Positions 1-11,177 are shown, numbered from the stretch's first letter. The stretch: 64,000 nucleotides of DNA from Pseudomonadota bacterium (GCA_021815825.1 JAKAZO010000008.1:1-64000), one strand, 5' to 3'. Program-made: numbers and translations. The notes: generated from the letters alone by a model not told the origin.

Positions 1-639
1 ACCCGCACATCGTTGCGGCGGGTGCTGCGGCTGATGCGTGACAATGACCTGCTGGCGCCTGGGCGTGTTGGCTCGCCGCGCGGGCCGCGCAACCACGACG
101 GCACCATTATCCCCGACACGGTGAACACCCTGTGGGGCACCGACCTCACGACAACCTTCACAGGCGAAGGTCAGGCCGCGGTATTCATCGCGGTCGACCA
201 CTGCTCAGGCGAATGCGTCGGCATCCACGCCCATGCACGGGCGACCCGGTTCGAGGCGCTGGAGCCGATCCGTCAGGGCGTGCGTCAGCACTTCGGCGGG
301 TTCGCCAACGGCGTCGCACGCGGACTCACCGTGCGGCACGATCACGGATCGCAATACATGTCCGGCCACTTCCAGAAGGAAATCGCGTTCCTCGGGATCG
401 AGAGTTCCCCCGCCTTCGTTCGCGCCCCCGAGGGAAACGGCTGTGCCGAGCGCTTCATCCGCACCCTCAAAGAGAACCTGCTCTGGGTCTCCCCCTTCAA
501 CACCATCGAAGACCTGCGTCAGGCCTTGCTCGCGTTCCGCGATACATACAACACCACCTGGCTCATCGAACGGCACGGCTTCATCAGCCCAGCCGAATTC
601 CGGCAGAACCAGCTTCACGCACTGCAACAGGCCGCATAG
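1..639 (+). CDS. IS3-family transposase OrfB (DDE integrase core), 5' end outside window
   Basis: This is the catalytic half of an IS3-type transposase, which cuts and joins DNA at the element ends. The frame is open from base 1, so the true start is upstream, probably via the usual OrfA/OrfB frameshift. The rve integrase core is clear: first Asp in WGTDLT, second Asp in RHDHGSQY, and the Glu in ERFIRTLKE, with the normal C-terminal segment LAFRDTYN...HGFISPAEFR. The visible part has no stop or frameshift, so the enzyme may be intact if the rest of the element is. No passenger gene is visible. Confidence 0.88.
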   Translation, partial: TRTSLRRVLRLMRDNDLLAPGRVGSPRGPRNHDGTIIPDTVNTLWGTDLTTTFTGEGQAAVFIAVDHCSGECVGIHAHARATRFEALEPIRQGVRQHFGGFANGVARGLTVRHDHGSQYMSGHFQKEIAFLGIESSPAFVRAPEGNGCAERFIRTLKENLLWVSPFNTIEDLRQALLAFRDTYNTTWLIERHGFISPAEFRQNQLHALQQAA

Positions 640-676
640 GCTTCAACCCGGTGTCCCGGAAACCGAGGGCGGTACA
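1..676 (+). mobile_element. IS3-family insertion sequence, right-hand part
   Basis: The window opens inside an IS3-family element. The transposase reading frame is followed after 37 bases by a sequence ending in GGGCGGTACA (about 667-676). Its reverse complement starts TGTACCGCCC and resembles the terminal inverted repeats of the IS407/IS51-type groups of IS3 elements, so the right end is placed at about 676. The left end, OrfA and any target duplication lie outside the window. The exact terminus is inferred, because the partner repeat cannot be seen. Confidence 0.7.
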
Positions 677-864
677 GAAAGCCAGTCCTTCAGGTCAGGT
701 TGCAACAGGAACGACTAGTCGCAGTTGAACGGGATGAAATTCGCCATCCGCCGATCCAGCACCATTCCAACCGCCAGGGGAATCCGACAGACTGCTAGAC
801 TAATATCGTTCTGCAGCACTACCCTCCGCCGGCATCATGCCATCCGGTCGGAGGCTGCACTCGA

Positions 865-1782
865 TCATGCTGGCGGCAGGGCCGCCCCACACGCATCGAC
901 GGCGGCGAAAAGGCGCGCGGCGGCCGAGGATTCCAGCTTGAGATGCGGCGGGCGGATCGTCGTCCAGGTGGGATCCGCGCGGTGTCTGGCGATCAGCGCT
1001 TTCAGGCCGGGGATCAGGGGTGCGGAGGTGACCGCCTTGCGCAGCGCCGACAGCGTCTGCTGTGCCGCGATGCCCCCCGGGCTGTCGGGTGCGCTGTAGA
1101 CCGCGGCGTTGACCGCGGATGACACGTTCGAAGCGGCGCTGATGCTCCCCGCGCCGCCGATGAGCAGCAGATCGCGCAGGGCGCCATCGTCGCCGCAATA
1201 GACCTCGAACCCGGTGCTGGCGAAGGCTTCAACATAGCTTCGCGTGTTCGCGAAATCGCCGCTGCTGTCCTTGAGTCCCTTGACGACGCCAGGAAAGGCG
1301 CGGAGCAGCCGGGCAATCAGATCGAGCCCGAAGGGCACCGCGGACTGGGCCGGAAAATGGTAGAGATAGAAGGCGGTCCGCGGGCCGACGCGCTCGATCA
1401 CGGTGGCGAAATAGGCGAAAAGCCCGTCGTCGGACGGGTTTTTGTAGAAGAAGGGCGGCAGCGCCAGAACGCCCCGGCAGCCGAGGTCCGCGGCCCGGCG
1501 CGCGAGGAGCACCGTATCCGTCAGGGCCGGCGTCCCAACCCCCGGCAGCAGGACCCGAGCCGGGATGCCGCGTTCAACCAGCCCCTCCATGATGGCGAGG
1601 CGCTCGCCGATCCCGAGGCTGTTGGCCTCACCCGTGGTTCCGAGGATGCCGAGCCCGTTGCAGCCGTTCGCCATCAGCCAGCGGCAGTGCGCCGCCATGC
1701 GGTCGAGGTCGACCGAGAAGTCCGCGTGCATCGGCGTCAGCACCGCGGCATTGACGCCGCCGAACAGGGCATCACGCATCAT
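865..1782 (-). CDS. DapA-family (dihydrodipicolinate synthase/N-acetylneuraminate lyase-like) aldolase or lyase
   Basis: A 305-residue class I aldolase-fold protein, typical length for the family. Visible signatures are the GTTGE loop ([12 protein letters not shown]), the Tyr region YLYHFP, and the Schiff-base lysine in [10 protein letters not shown]. Members condense or cleave pyruvate with an aldehyde or keto acid; the substrate cannot be read from sequence. It starts inside the stop of the upstream YcgN-like gene (ATGA overlap at 1779-1782), so the two are translationally coupled. Such stand-alone paralogs often act in sugar-acid or hydroxyproline catabolism rather than lysine synthesis, and I do not call it dapA. 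Confidence 0.85.
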   Translation of the reverse strand: MMRDALFGGVNAAVLTPMHADFSVDLDRMAAHCRWLMANGCNGLGILGTTGEANSLGIGERLAIMEGLVERGIPARVLLPGVGTPALTDTVLLARRAADLGCRGVLALPPFFYKNPSDDGLFAYFATVIERVGPRTAFYLYHFPAQSAVPFGLDLIARLLRAFPGVVKGLKDSSGDFANTRSYVEAFASTGFEVYCGDDGALRDLLLIGGAGSISAASNVSSAVNAAVYSAPDSPGGIAAQQTLSALRKAVTSAPLIPGLKALIARHRADPTWTTIRPPHLKLESSAAARLFAAVDACGAALPPA

Positions 1783-2300
1783 GGCAGGGATTCCTTGCGA
1801 ACGGGCGCCGGCTTGGGGCGGCGAATCAGCGGCGAAACGGCGGGTGCATGCCGGGCGCGGGGCATGCGGCCTGGCCAGGCGGTGACATGGTCCTCAAGAG
1901 CGCCGGCCTCGCGCTCGCTCATCGCGCGTCCGCGCACCGAGGCGCCGGCGCGGTGCACGCTGCTGGGGTCGCCCGTGCGCAGCGGATGCCAATCCGGCAG
2001 ATCCTTCCCCTCCGCCAAGCGCCGATAGGCACAGGAGGGGGGAAGCCAATCAATCGCCTTCAGCGCCGCTGGCGTCAGCTGCACGCAGTCCGGCACGCGG
2101 CGGCGGCGATGGGCATAGTCGCTGCAACGGCAGGTGGCGAGATCGAGCAGACGGCAGGCAACGTTGGTGAAGGCGAGCGCGCCGCTCCCCTCGTCGCGTA
2201 GCTTATGCAGGCAACAGCGGCCGCAGCCATCGCAGAGCGATTCCCACTCGGCATGCGTCATTTCCGCCAGGGTCTTCCGCGTCCAAAATGGGGCGTCCAT
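1779..2300 (-). CDS. YcgN/UPF0260-family cysteine-cluster protein
   Basis: A 173-residue protein of the YcgN (UPF0260, CxxCxxxCC) family. The N-terminal half holds the cysteine cluster: CDGCGRCC followed by HKL, then [14 protein letters not shown], a further Cys at VPDCV, and [19 protein letters not shown]. The cluster suggests a metal or Fe-S site; the function is unknown. The start ATG at 2300 gives the expected N terminus (short aromatic lead, then [12 protein letters not shown]). It overlaps the DapA-like gene by four bases and lies 44 bases downstream of the SYLF gene, so all three may share a transcript. The C terminus is a proline/arginine-rich tail. Confidence 0.88.
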   Translation of the reverse strand: MDAPFWTRKTLAEMTHAEWESLCDGCGRCCLHKLRDEGSGALAFTNVACRLLDLATCRCSDYAHRRRRVPDCVQLTPAALKAIDWLPPSCAYRRLAEGKDLPDWHPLRTGDPSSVHRAGASVRGRAMSEREAGALEDHVTAWPGRMPRARHAPAVSPLIRRPKPAPVRKESLP

Positions 2301-2344
2301 CGACGCAGTCTAGCCCAGCATGCGGCCACGCGGAAACCGCAGGG

Positions 2345-3145
2345 TCAGCGCGCGGGCTGCAGCGGCGTCGGCAGGCTCTCCTGCCTCACCGGCGCTCGCG
2401 CCGCCGGTGCGTCGGTGGCCGGCGGCGTCTGGGCGAGAGGTTCCTGCGGCGCGGCGGCGTCGGGCATCGGAACTTTCTGGGTGCTGCCGTAGCGCGCCAG
2501 CATCGCGCGCAGCGGGTTGGCGCCGGGATTGTTCGCCGTCATCTGGATCACGATCTGCCGTGCGCCGTAGGGCTGGCCGTAATAGGCCTGGTTCCACTCC
2601 GATTTGACCGAAAACAGGCTGCCGCCGAGGGTGATCCCCGCATAGAGGCCACGCGATTGCGCGAAGGCCAGGATATCCGCGCGCAACGCCGCCGTCGTCG
2701 CGCCCTCGACGCCGACCCCCGCGGTCGCGAAGCTCACCGATGCGTCCCCGCCGAGCTTGAACTGGCTGTCGAGCAGCGCGTTCAGCCCCCTTTCGGTGAG
2801 CACCATGAAGATGACCTCGGCATCCTGGATACCGATCTGGAGGCCGAAACTGGCGCTGCCGATCGTATAGAACGCAGGCGCCGACCACGAGCCGGCACCG
2901 TCGCGCGCGACCAGAACGCAATCGCCGCCGGCGCCGCCGAAGAAGAAGCCGGCGCGGAAGATGCGCGGGCAGATCATCACCGCCTTGGACTGGCGCAGCG
3001 TGTTGGCACGCTGCTGATCCGGCGGCTGGCCGAGCATTTCCTCGACCGTCAGCGTGGCGCGGTCGACCAGCGTCTGCTGCTCGCCCTGGGCATGGGCCAG
3101 GGCGGGCAGCAGCGTCAGCAGCAGGATCGCGGCGAGACGCAGCAT
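2345..3145 (-). CDS. Secreted SYLF-domain (Ysc84-like) lipid-binding protein
   Basis: A 266-residue protein with a clear Sec signal (MLRLAAILLLTLLPALAHAQG, cleavage after AHA). The mature part is a SYLF/DUF500 domain: KAVMICPRIFRAGFFFGGAGGDCVLVAR, then GSASFGLQIGIQDAEVIFMVLTERGLNALL and GAGIT-type strands. Bacterial SYLF proteins are periplasmic or membrane-associated, and the eukaryotic relatives bind phosphoinositides. The last ~45 residues are Pro/Ala-rich low complexity. The start at 3145 was chosen because GGAGGA sits seven bases upstream and it begins the signal peptide; the open frame continues far upstream without support. Confidence 0.87.
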   Translation of the reverse strand: MLRLAAILLLTLLPALAHAQGEQQTLVDRATLTVEEMLGQPPDQQRANTLRQSKAVMICPRIFRAGFFFGGAGGDCVLVARDGAGSWSAPAFYTIGSASFGLQIGIQDAEVIFMVLTERGLNALLDSQFKLGGDASVSFATAGVGVEGATTAALRADILAFAQSRGLYAGITLGGSLFSVKSEWNQAYYGQPYGARQIVIQMTANNPGANPLRAMLARYGSTQKVPMPDAAAPQEPLAQTPPATDAPAARAPVRQESLPTPLQPAR

Positions 3146-3225
3146 AATGTGTCCTCCGATTCGCAGCCGGGCCGATTCCCGCAGACTCTGCCGGCCCGTG
3201 CCGCTCCGGCGCAAGCCGCGGTGGA

Positions 3226-3858
3226 TCACCACTCGCGCTCCGGGGCGACGGAGTGGTTGACGCAGACCACGCGCCAGGCGCGGGCGTGGCGTTCGAGACG
3301 GGTCAGGGAGAGATTCTGCACCGAGAGGTGCAGAGCCGTGTCGGCGGCGATGCTCAGCGCGTGGGCGACGGCGGCGCGGATCGCTCCGCCATGGCTGACG
3401 ATGACGACATCTTCCCCGGGATGGCGGACGGCCAGGCGTTCGAGCGTGGCACCGACGCGCAGGATCACGTCGGCCATGCTCTCTCCACCAGGCGGGCGCT
3501 CCTGGCCCGAGAGCGGCCAGAAAGCGTGGGCCGGCTGGCGCAGGCGCGGCGGAAGATCGGCATGGGGCAGGCCCTGCCATTCGCCGAGATTCTGCTCCAT
3601 CATTCCGGGTTCGATGCTCGTCGCCTGCGCGGTGTAGCCGGCAGCAAAAATCGCGTCGGCGGTGCGGTGCGTGCGGCTGAGCGGGGTCACGACCCATTGG
3701 GCGGCGCGCGGCAGGGTGTTCGCCAGCAGCCGGTAGGAGTCGGCCTGTGCGGCGAGGCTCTCGGCGCACAGCGGCACGTCCATGGTCCCATAGAGCACGG
3801 CGCGCGCATTCTCGGCGACGATGGCGTGGCGAATGAGCCAAAATCCAGTTGCCGTCAT
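3226..3858 (-). CDS. Histidine phosphatase superfamily (phosphoglycerate mutase-like) protein
   Basis: A 210-residue member of the histidine phosphatase (branch 1) family. The RHA motif near residue 9 (FWLIRHAIVAEN) carries the histidine that becomes phosphorylated. The second catalytic His is in VIVSHGGAIRAAVAH, and a conserved Arg/Thr pair lies in TPLSRTHRTADAI. The substrate is unknown; relatives include CobC-type alpha-ribazole phosphatases and broad phosphatases. The ATG at 3858 overlaps the stop of the ABC permease (ATGA), so it is coupled to the exporter. A longer upstream start at 3939 would run through the permease coding sequence and is unlikely. Confidence 0.87.
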   Translation of the reverse strand: MTATGFWLIRHAIVAENARAVLYGTMDVPLCAESLAAQADSYRLLANTLPRAAQWVVTPLSRTHRTADAIFAAGYTAQATSIEPGMMEQNLGEWQGLPHADLPPRLRQPAHAFWPLSGQERPPGGESMADVILRVGATLERLAVRHPGEDVVIVSHGGAIRAAVAHALSIAADTALHLSVQNLSLTRLERHARAWRVVCVNHSVAPEREW

Positions 3859-4655
3859 TCTCCGATCACCAGCAGGGCTCCCCGTGTGCGCGCGGTGCGG
3901 AACTCGAACACGAACAGCGCCACCGCCGCTGCCAACCATGCCAGATTAAGACCGCCCGCCCAAGCGAGCTCGGCCCAGGGCATGGCGGCGCCCTGCAGAA
4001 CGGCGCGCATGCCTTCGAACACATGGGCGGCCGGCAGGGCGCGGGCAACCGGGCGCAGTGCCGCCGGCAGCACCGCGACCGGGTAGAACACCGCCGCGAA
4101 CGGCGTCAGTCCGAACAGTACCGTCCAGGACAGGGCGCCGGCGCCGGCGCCGTGGCGCAGCACCATCGCAACCACGCCGAGCGCCACCCACCAGCCCATG
4201 ACCAGAAGATTGGCAAACAGCGCCAGCAGCGCCGGGCCGAGGAGGAAGAGGTCGAAGGCATAGAGCAGCCAGGCCAGCGCCACCGCGGGCACGACGCCGA
4301 TCGCGACGCGCAGCGCCGACAGCACAAGGAAAGCGGCCAGCATCTCGCGCGGCCGGAGCGGGCTGACAAAGATATGGCCGAGATTGCGCGACCACACTTC
4401 CTCGAGGAAGCTCATCGAGAAGCCCATCTGGCTGTGCAACGCCACCTCCCAGAGCAGTACGCCTCCTAGGAACGTGGCCGCCGTGCCGGCCAGGGCGCCG
4501 CCCGAGCCGCTCAGCACGTAGCGCGCGGTGAAGCCCCAGATGGTCATCTGCAGCACGGGGCCGTAGGCGAGGTCCAGCAGCCGCGGCCAGGAACGGCGGT
4601 AGAGCGCGAGATGGCGGTAGATGAGCCCCCAGATGCGGCGCGCCGAACGGCTCAC
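3855..4655 (-). CDS. ABC-2 type transporter permease
   Basis: A 266-residue inner-membrane permease of the ABC-2 (export) type, with about six hydrophobic segments from LDLAYGPVLQMTIWGF to the C-terminal NLAWLAAAVALFVFEF. The loop with EEVWSRNLGHIFVSPL matches the cytoplasmic coupling region typical of ABC-2 permeases (DrrB/NodJ-like). Family members move lipids, polysaccharides or drugs outward; the cargo here is unknown. It overlaps the ATPase gene upstream (4652-4655) and the phosphatase gene downstream by ATGA, forming a tight ATPase-permease-phosphatase unit. Confidence 0.88.
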   Translation of the reverse strand: MSRSARRIWGLIYRHLALYRRSWPRLLDLAYGPVLQMTIWGFTARYVLSGSGGALAGTAATFLGGVLLWEVALHSQMGFSMSFLEEVWSRNLGHIFVSPLRPREMLAAFLVLSALRVAIGVVPAVALAWLLYAFDLFLLGPALLALFANLLVMGWWVALGVVAMVLRHGAGAGALSWTVLFGLTPFAAVFYPVAVLPAALRPVARALPAAHVFEGMRAVLQGAAMPWAELAWAGGLNLAWLAAAVALFVFEFRTARTRGALLVIGE

Positions 4656-5389
4656 GCGGCCATCCCCGGGCGGCCGCGGGCGATGTCGAGGAACACGGCC
4701 TCCAGGTCCGCCAGCCCGTAGCGCGAGATCAACGCCGCCGGACTGCCGCGATCGACCAGACGGCCGGCGCGCATCATGAGGACATCGTCGCAGAGCCGTT
4801 CGACCTCGGTCATGTTATGCGAGGCCAGCAGGATCGCCGCGCCGGTTTCGGCCCGGTAGCGCAGCAGCCACGCGCGCAGCCGGTCGGCCGTGTCGGGGTC
4901 GAGGCTCGCGGTCGGCTCGTCGAGCAGCAGCAGGGCGGGACGGTTCACCAGCGCCTTGGCCAGCGCCACCCGCGCCTTCTGGCCGGCCGAGAGCTGGCCG
5001 GCGGGGCGGTCGAGCAGCGGCGCCAGCTCGAACGTTTCGGCCAACTCGCGGATGCGCGCCTCCAGCCGGCGCACCGAGTAGAGATGGCCATAGACGCGCA
5101 GATTTTCCGACACCGTCAGCCGGTATGGCAATGCGACATAGGGCGAGGAGAAATTCATCCGCTCCAGGGCGGCGAAGCGGTCGTGCGCCATATCGTGGCC
5201 GAGAACGCGGACCACGCCGGAATCGGCCGTGATCAGACCCAGCAGCAGCGCCAGCGTGGTGGTCTTGCCGGCGCCGTTGGCCCCCAGGAGGCCAACGATG
5301 GCGCCGGCGGGGACGCGGAAATCGATGCCGTCGACCGCGGTGATGGCGCCGAAGCGCTTGCGGAGCGCAACAACCTCGATCGCGTCCAC
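4652..5389 (-). CDS. ABC transporter ATP-binding protein (ABC-2 exporter type)
   Basis: A complete 245-residue ABC ATPase: Walker A GANGAGKTT (36-44), signature LSAGQ (133-137), Walker B LLLLDEP (153-159) and switch His in ASHNMTE. It resembles DrrA/CcmA-type exporter ATPases and would energise the permease that starts in its stop codon. In place of the usual Q-loop glutamine region it reads ERMNFSSPYVALPYRLT, as in exporter ATPases of this subgroup. It begins six bases after the lipoprotein gene, so the lipoprotein may belong to the same export system. Confidence 0.9.
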   Translation of the reverse strand: MDAIEVVALRKRFGAITAVDGIDFRVPAGAIVGLLGANGAGKTTTLALLLGLITADSGVVRVLGHDMAHDRFAALERMNFSSPYVALPYRLTVSENLRVYGHLYSVRRLEARIRELAETFELAPLLDRPAGQLSAGQKARVALAKALVNRPALLLLDEPTASLDPDTADRLRAWLLRYRAETGAAILLASHNMTEVERLCDDVLMMRAGRLVDRGSPAALISRYGLADLEAVFLDIARGRPGMAA

Positions 5390-5395
5390 GTCCGC

Positions 5396-6157
5396 CTACA
5401 TCGCCGGTCTCGGTCCGGAATCGGACGGAGGGGGAACCAGTGGAGTTGGTGCACTGTCCGCTGGCGGCAGAGAAAGGGTCTGCGGCTGCGGCGCCGGCGC
5501 GGCCGGCGCGGGCTCGGTCGCCGGTGCCTTGCCGTCGAGTGGCTGCTGCTCGACCGGTTTGGGCACTGCGGTGCCGGGCATGCTGGTCTCCTGCAGCCAG
5601 TCGTGCAGATTGTGGCGGACCTCGTATTCGAACTCTATGTTCATGTCGTCCATCATGCCCTTCGTCAGGGTGTAGAGTAGCGGCCGCAGGGTGGCGTCCG
5701 TAGCATCGGGTGGCAGCGTGGTGTTGCGCGCGGCCGACGCCTCGGCAAAGCCGACCCGGTTGTCACCGCTGGTGTAGATATCCAACTCAACTGTGACGTG
5801 TCCGCCGATGACCGTCTCGCCGCGATGCAGCGAGGCGTCCTGGATGCGCAGCACCGCGCGGCCGGAGCTACCGCTGGCGACGAGACGGTCCTGGGCCATG
5901 CGCCGCAGTGCGTCGAGCGGACGCATCGGCGACAGCCAGGAGATGTCGTCGGGGCTCGGGGTCCAGCCATCCGCCACCTCGATGCTGGCCACGTTGAGGT
6001 AAAGCGGGGTCAGGTAGCTGTAGTTCGGCGGTGGGAAGCTCTGCGCGGGCGCCGCGGGCTCCTCGGCGCAGCTGGCCGCCAGCAGTAGCGTCAAGGCGGC
6101 GGCGCGCCCGGCGATTCGGAGAAAGACGCGCGTCGGATGATCGGGCACGGCGGTCAC
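5396..6157 (-). CDS. Predicted lipoprotein of unknown function
   Basis: About 253 residues. I do not recognise a named family. The N terminus has a hydrophobic signal and lipobox (LTLLLAASC, Cys near residue 30), so it should be a lipid-anchored periplasmic protein. The folded middle contains PNYSYLTPLYLNVASIEVADGW and a C-terminal amphipathic stretch ending in YEVRHNLHDWLQE; the last ~60 residues are Pro/Ala-rich and probably disordered. The GTG at 6157 was chosen as start because AGGAGG precedes it by nine bases and it leads straight into the signal; an ATG at 6223 adds 22 unlikely residues. It sits just upstream of the ABC exporter genes. Confidence 0.72.
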   Translation of the reverse strand: MTAVPDHPTRVFLRIAGRAAALTLLLAASCAEEPAAPAQSFPPPNYSYLTPLYLNVASIEVADGWTPSPDDISWLSPMRPLDALRRMAQDRLVASGSSGRAVLRIQDASLHRGETVIGGHVTVELDIYTSGDNRVGFAEASAARNTTLPPDATDATLRPLLYTLTKGMMDDMNIEFEYEVRHNLHDWLQETSMPGTAVPKPVEQQPLDGKAPATEPAPAAPAPQPQTLSLPPADSAPTPLVPPPSDSGPRPAM

Positions 6158-6219
6158 GGGCGAAACCCTCCTGCGAGTGCGGGGTGTCCCGCCAGCGTGA
6201 ACGCGCCGGGCGCTTGCGG

Positions 6220-7170
6220 TCAACCGCGTCCGCGCAGGCTGGCGCGCGGGAATCCGAAGCCGACGTTGCAGAATTCACAGTTCATGACGATCTCCCCCCC
6301 GGTCTGCATCTCGTCCAGCTCGGCAGCGCGGAACGATTCGAGGATTTCGGTCAGGCGTGCGCGCGAGCACCGGCAGCCGAAGGCGAGCGCCCGCGGCGCA
6401 CCGGCAGCGACGCCCTCGGCGCCGAACAGACGATAAAGCAGCCTTTCGGCGGGCAAGGTGTCGTCCAGGAGCTCGGCATCCGTGAGCGTCCCGGCGAGCG
6501 TCACCGCGGTGCGCCAGCTCTCCTCCTGCCCGGCGGCGTCGAGCGTGGGATCGATGCCGCCCTCCCCGGCGATGCGTTCGAGCACCAGGGCTCCGGCGCG
6601 CCAGCCTTCCTCGGTGGGGGCGGCGGCGAGGCGAACGAAACTGCGCAGCTGCTCGCTAGTCTGGAAATAATGGTCCGTCATGTCGGCGAGGCTGGCGCCG
6701 CTGATCGCGACGATGCCTTGGTGACGCTCGCGGTCCGGGCCCTGATCGACGCTGAAGGCAAGATAGCCGCTGCCCAGCAGCGCGCGGGCGTCCGGCGCCG
6801 GGTCGCGAGCGAGCAGTTCATCCAGCGCGTCGGAATCGACCCGCGCATAGGACCGCAGCGCGCCGAACTCGGTGCAGTCGGCGAGCAGTGTGCGCACGGG
6901 GCCGTCGCCCTTGCTCTGAACACTGAACGAGCCCTGGAATTTCAGTGCCGTGGCCAACGCTGCGGCGAGCGCCAACGCCTCGCCGACGAGGTGGGCGACG
7001 ACGGGATGGTGATCGTGACGGGTCAGCAGCGCCTCGGCCAGCGGCCCGAGGCGGACCAACCGTCCACGCACCGGGCGAAGTGGCAGATGGAATCCGAGCA
7101 CACCGCGCGGCACCACCAGGTCGGGCACGGCGGGGCGCCCGTGATCAAGAAAGTCGGGGATGTCAGACAT
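6220..7170 (-). CDS. hslO: Hsp33-family redox-regulated molecular chaperone
   Basis: A 316-residue Hsp33 homologue. The zinc-binding redox switch is intact: CxC at 266-268 (GCRC) and CxxC at 298-301 (CEFC). These cysteines hold zinc when reduced and form disulfides under oxidative stress, which activates holdase activity. The N-terminal domain shows QGSFSVQSKGDGPVRTLLADC and the conserved GSGYLAFSVDQG strand. The ATG at 7170 fits the family N terminus; the open frame extends well upstream without reason. It is divergent from the L,D-transpeptidase gene and 62 bases upstream of the lipoprotein gene. Confidence 0.93.
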   Translation of the reverse strand: MSDIPDFLDHGRPAVPDLVVPRGVLGFHLPLRPVRGRLVRLGPLAEALLTRHDHHPVVAHLVGEALALAAALATALKFQGSFSVQSKGDGPVRTLLADCTEFGALRSYARVDSDALDELLARDPAPDARALLGSGYLAFSVDQGPDRERHQGIVAISGASLADMTDHYFQTSEQLRSFVRLAAAPTEEGWRAGALVLERIAGEGGIDPTLDAAGQEESWRTAVTLAGTLTDAELLDDTLPAERLLYRLFGAEGVAAGAPRALAFGCRCSRARLTEILESFRAAELDEMQTGGEIVMNCEFCNVGFGFPRASLRGRG

Positions 7171-7266
7171 GCCCGGAAGATAGGCGCGCCCGGTCGGCTC
7201 CGCCACCGCCCTCTTGCCGGCGTCTGCCGGCCGGGCTTTCCTCGCCGCAGCGGCAGGAGGACGGCG

Positions 7267-7761
7267 ATGCAGGCGGTCGTGCATGCGGACGGGCGGCTGG
7301 TGTTCGGCGGGCTGACCTATCGGGCGGCGCTCGGGCGGGGCGGCGTACGGGCCGACAAGCAGGAGGGGGACGGCGCCACGCCGGCTGCGCTGCTGCCGCT
7401 GCGGCGCGTCCTGTACCGCGCCGATCGCGGTCCACCGCCTTCCTGTGCGTTGGCGCGGGAGCCGATCGCGCCCAGCGATGGCTGGTGCGACGATGCCGGT
7501 CACCCCGACTATAATAGAATGGTCAGCCTGCCGCATCCCGCGCGACACGAGATGCTGTGGCGGCGCGACGGGCTCTACGACATCATCGGCGTGCTCGGCT
7601 GGAACGACTCTCCACCGGATCGCGGCCGTGGCTCCGCGATCTTCCTGCATGTCGCCACGGCGGACTACGCGCCGACCGCGGGCTGCGTGACGCTCGCGGC
7701 GGCGGACCTGCGCACCGTGCTGGCGCAGGGCCTGACCTCCCTCCTGGTCCTGGCCGACTGA
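7267..7761 (+). CDS. YkuD-family L,D-transpeptidase, short form
   Basis: A 164-residue YkuD-domain protein. The catalytic signature is present as His128 (FLHVATAD) followed by TAGC with Cys140 (APTAGCVTL), matching the HxxxxxxxxxxxS/T-x-G-C pattern of L,D-transpeptidases that make 3-3 peptidoglycan cross-links or attach proteins to the wall. No signal peptide or LysM domain is visible, so export or substrate is uncertain; this short form is common in alphaproteobacteria. The start ATG has AGGAGG seven bases upstream. It converges with acs. Confidence 0.82.
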   Translation: MQAVVHADGRLVFGGLTYRAALGRGGVRADKQEGDGATPAALLPLRRVLYRADRGPPPSCALAREPIAPSDGWCDDAGHPDYNRMVSLPHPARHEMLWRRDGLYDIIGVLGWNDSPPDRGRGSAIFLHVATADYAPTAGCVTLAAADLRTVLAQGLTSLLVLAD

Positions 7762-7767
7762 GTCCTC

Positions 7768-7776
<9 letters not shown>
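7753..7776. terminator. Hairpin between convergent YkuD and acs genes
   Basis: GCCGACTGAG and CTCAGCCGGC form a ten-base stem with one A/C mismatch and a TCCT loop. It spans the stop codon of the plus-strand gene and the end of acs, so it could terminate both. There is no T-run, so intrinsic termination is uncertain. Confidence 0.4.
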
Positions 7777-9702
<1,926 letters not shown>

Positions 9703-9875
9703 GGCAGCGCTCCCGAGACGTTTGGCGGCGGCGTGACCCGCTCTGGACCTGTCACCGATGCCGCAAAATCGCGTCCACGTCCAGGGTGGCCAAGCCGGCC
9801 GCGACAGGAACGGGGCTTATTTTCACATCTGTTTTCATGAGCTTGAAAAGGATGCCCGGATTTGGCTCGTGACGG

Positions 9876-11177
9876 CTACATATGGCCGGGCAGCCAGGTC
9901 GACAGGGCCGGGAAACTGATCAGAATCGCCAGGCGGAGGAGGTCGGTGGCAACGAAGGGCAGAACGCCGAGGAACACGGTCGACATCGCGACGTCGCCGA
10001 CCACGCTCTTGATCACGAAAACGTTCATGCCGACCGGCGGGTGGATCAGCCCGAGTTCCACCGTCATCACGATGATGACGCCGAACCAGATCGGGTCGAA
10101 CCCCAGTCCGGTGATCACGGGGAAGATAATCGGGATGGTGAGAATGACCATCGCCATCGCGTCCATGACGCAGCCCAGCACGAGGTACATCGCCATCAGG
10201 ACGAGCAGGACGCCGTAGCGGCCGAGGCCGAGGCCGGTGAGGAAGGCCGTGACGTGCTGCGGCGTCTGCGTCACGGTCAGGAAATACCCGAACAGAATGG
10301 CCCCGATAAGGATGGTGAAGATCGCCGCGCTCGTGCGCAGCGCCCGCGTCAGGCAGCCGAGGAACTGCGCGCCGGTGAGGCGGCGCCGCGCCACGGCGAT
10401 GAGGAAGGCGCCGCCAGCCCCCATGCTTGCCGCCTCCGTGGCGGTGAAGGCGCCGCCGTAGAGCCCGCCGATGACGAACAGAAAAAGCAACGTGATCGCC
10501 CAGACCGAGCGCAGCGCGGCGAACCGCTCCGCCCAGCCCGCGCGCGGTCCCCGTGGCAGAAACCGGGGACGTACCAGGCCGATGGCGATGATGGTGGTGA
10601 GATACATGGCCACCGCCAGGATCCCCGGCACGATGCCGGCGATGTACAGCCGGCCGACATCCTGCTGTGTGATCAGGCTATAAACCGCCAGCACGAGCGA
10701 CGGCGGCAGGATCGCGCCCAGTGTGCCGCCGGCAGCGATGACGCCGGTGGCGAAGCTCTGCGGGTATCCGAAGCGGCGCATCTCCGGGTAGGCCACCGCT
10801 GAGAACGTCGCCGCTGTGGCCACCGAGGAGCCGGAGATGGCGGCGAAACCGGCGCAGGCGGCGATCGTCGCCATGCCGAGCCCGCCCCGGCGGTGGCCGA
10901 GGAAGCTGTTGGCGGCGTGGAACAGCTCGGTGCTCATGCCCGAGGCCGATGCGATCGTACCCATCAGCAGGAACATCGGGATCACCGCGAAGCCGGCATC
11001 GGTCGCGGTACGGATGGGCGACTGCGCCAGCAGCCGCAGCGCTGGGCCGAAACCGGAGAGCAGCCCGAAGCCGCAGACCCCGACCACGCCCATCGCAACT
11101 CCCACCGGAACGCGCAGCAGCATCAGCGCGAAAAGCACCACGAACCCGGCAATGGCAATCAGTGTGGGATCCGCCAT
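9876..11177 (-). CDS. dctM: TRAP transporter large permease (DctM family)
   Basis: A 433-residue very hydrophobic protein of the DctM/SiaM family with about 12 membrane segments and the family hallmarks VPVGVAMGVVG, AGFAAISGSSVATAATFS, and GATLGAILPPSLVLAVYS. It is the ion-coupled transport subunit of a tripartite ATP-independent periplasmic (TRAP) transporter for carboxylates or related solutes. It starts seven bases after dctQ, so the three genes form one unit. The substrate is unknown. Confidence 0.93.
   Translation of the reverse strand: MADPTLIAIAGFVVLFALMLLRVPVGVAMGVVGVCGFGLLSGFGPALRLLAQSPIRTATDAGFAVIPMFLLMGTIASASGMSTELFHAANSFLGHRRGGLGMATIAACAGFAAISGSSVATAATFSAVAYPEMRRFGYPQSFATGVIAAGGTLGAILPPSLVLAVYSLITQQDVGRLYIAGIVPGILAVAMYLTTIIAIGLVRPRFLPRGPRAGWAERFAALRSVWAITLLFLFVIGGLYGGAFTATEAASMGAGGAFLIAVARRRLTGAQFLGCLTRALRTSAAIFTILIGAILFGYFLTVTQTPQHVTAFLTGLGLGRYGVLLVLMAMYLVLGCVMDAMAMVILTIPIIFPVITGLGFDPIWFGVIIVMTVELGLIHPPVGMNVFVIKSVVGDVAMSTVFLGVLPFVATDLLRLAILISFPALSTWLPGHM

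Noticed and set aside
725-1099. Plus-strand open frame of 124 codons after the IS element
   Set aside because: It runs antisense across the 3' end of the DapA-like gene, has no ribosome site or recognisable motif, and is a GC-rich shadow frame.
2288-3637. 449-codon plus-strand open frame
   Set aside because: It is antisense to the SYLF and phosphatase genes. Its Arg/Gln/Gly-rich translation is the typical artefact of a high-GC antisense frame.
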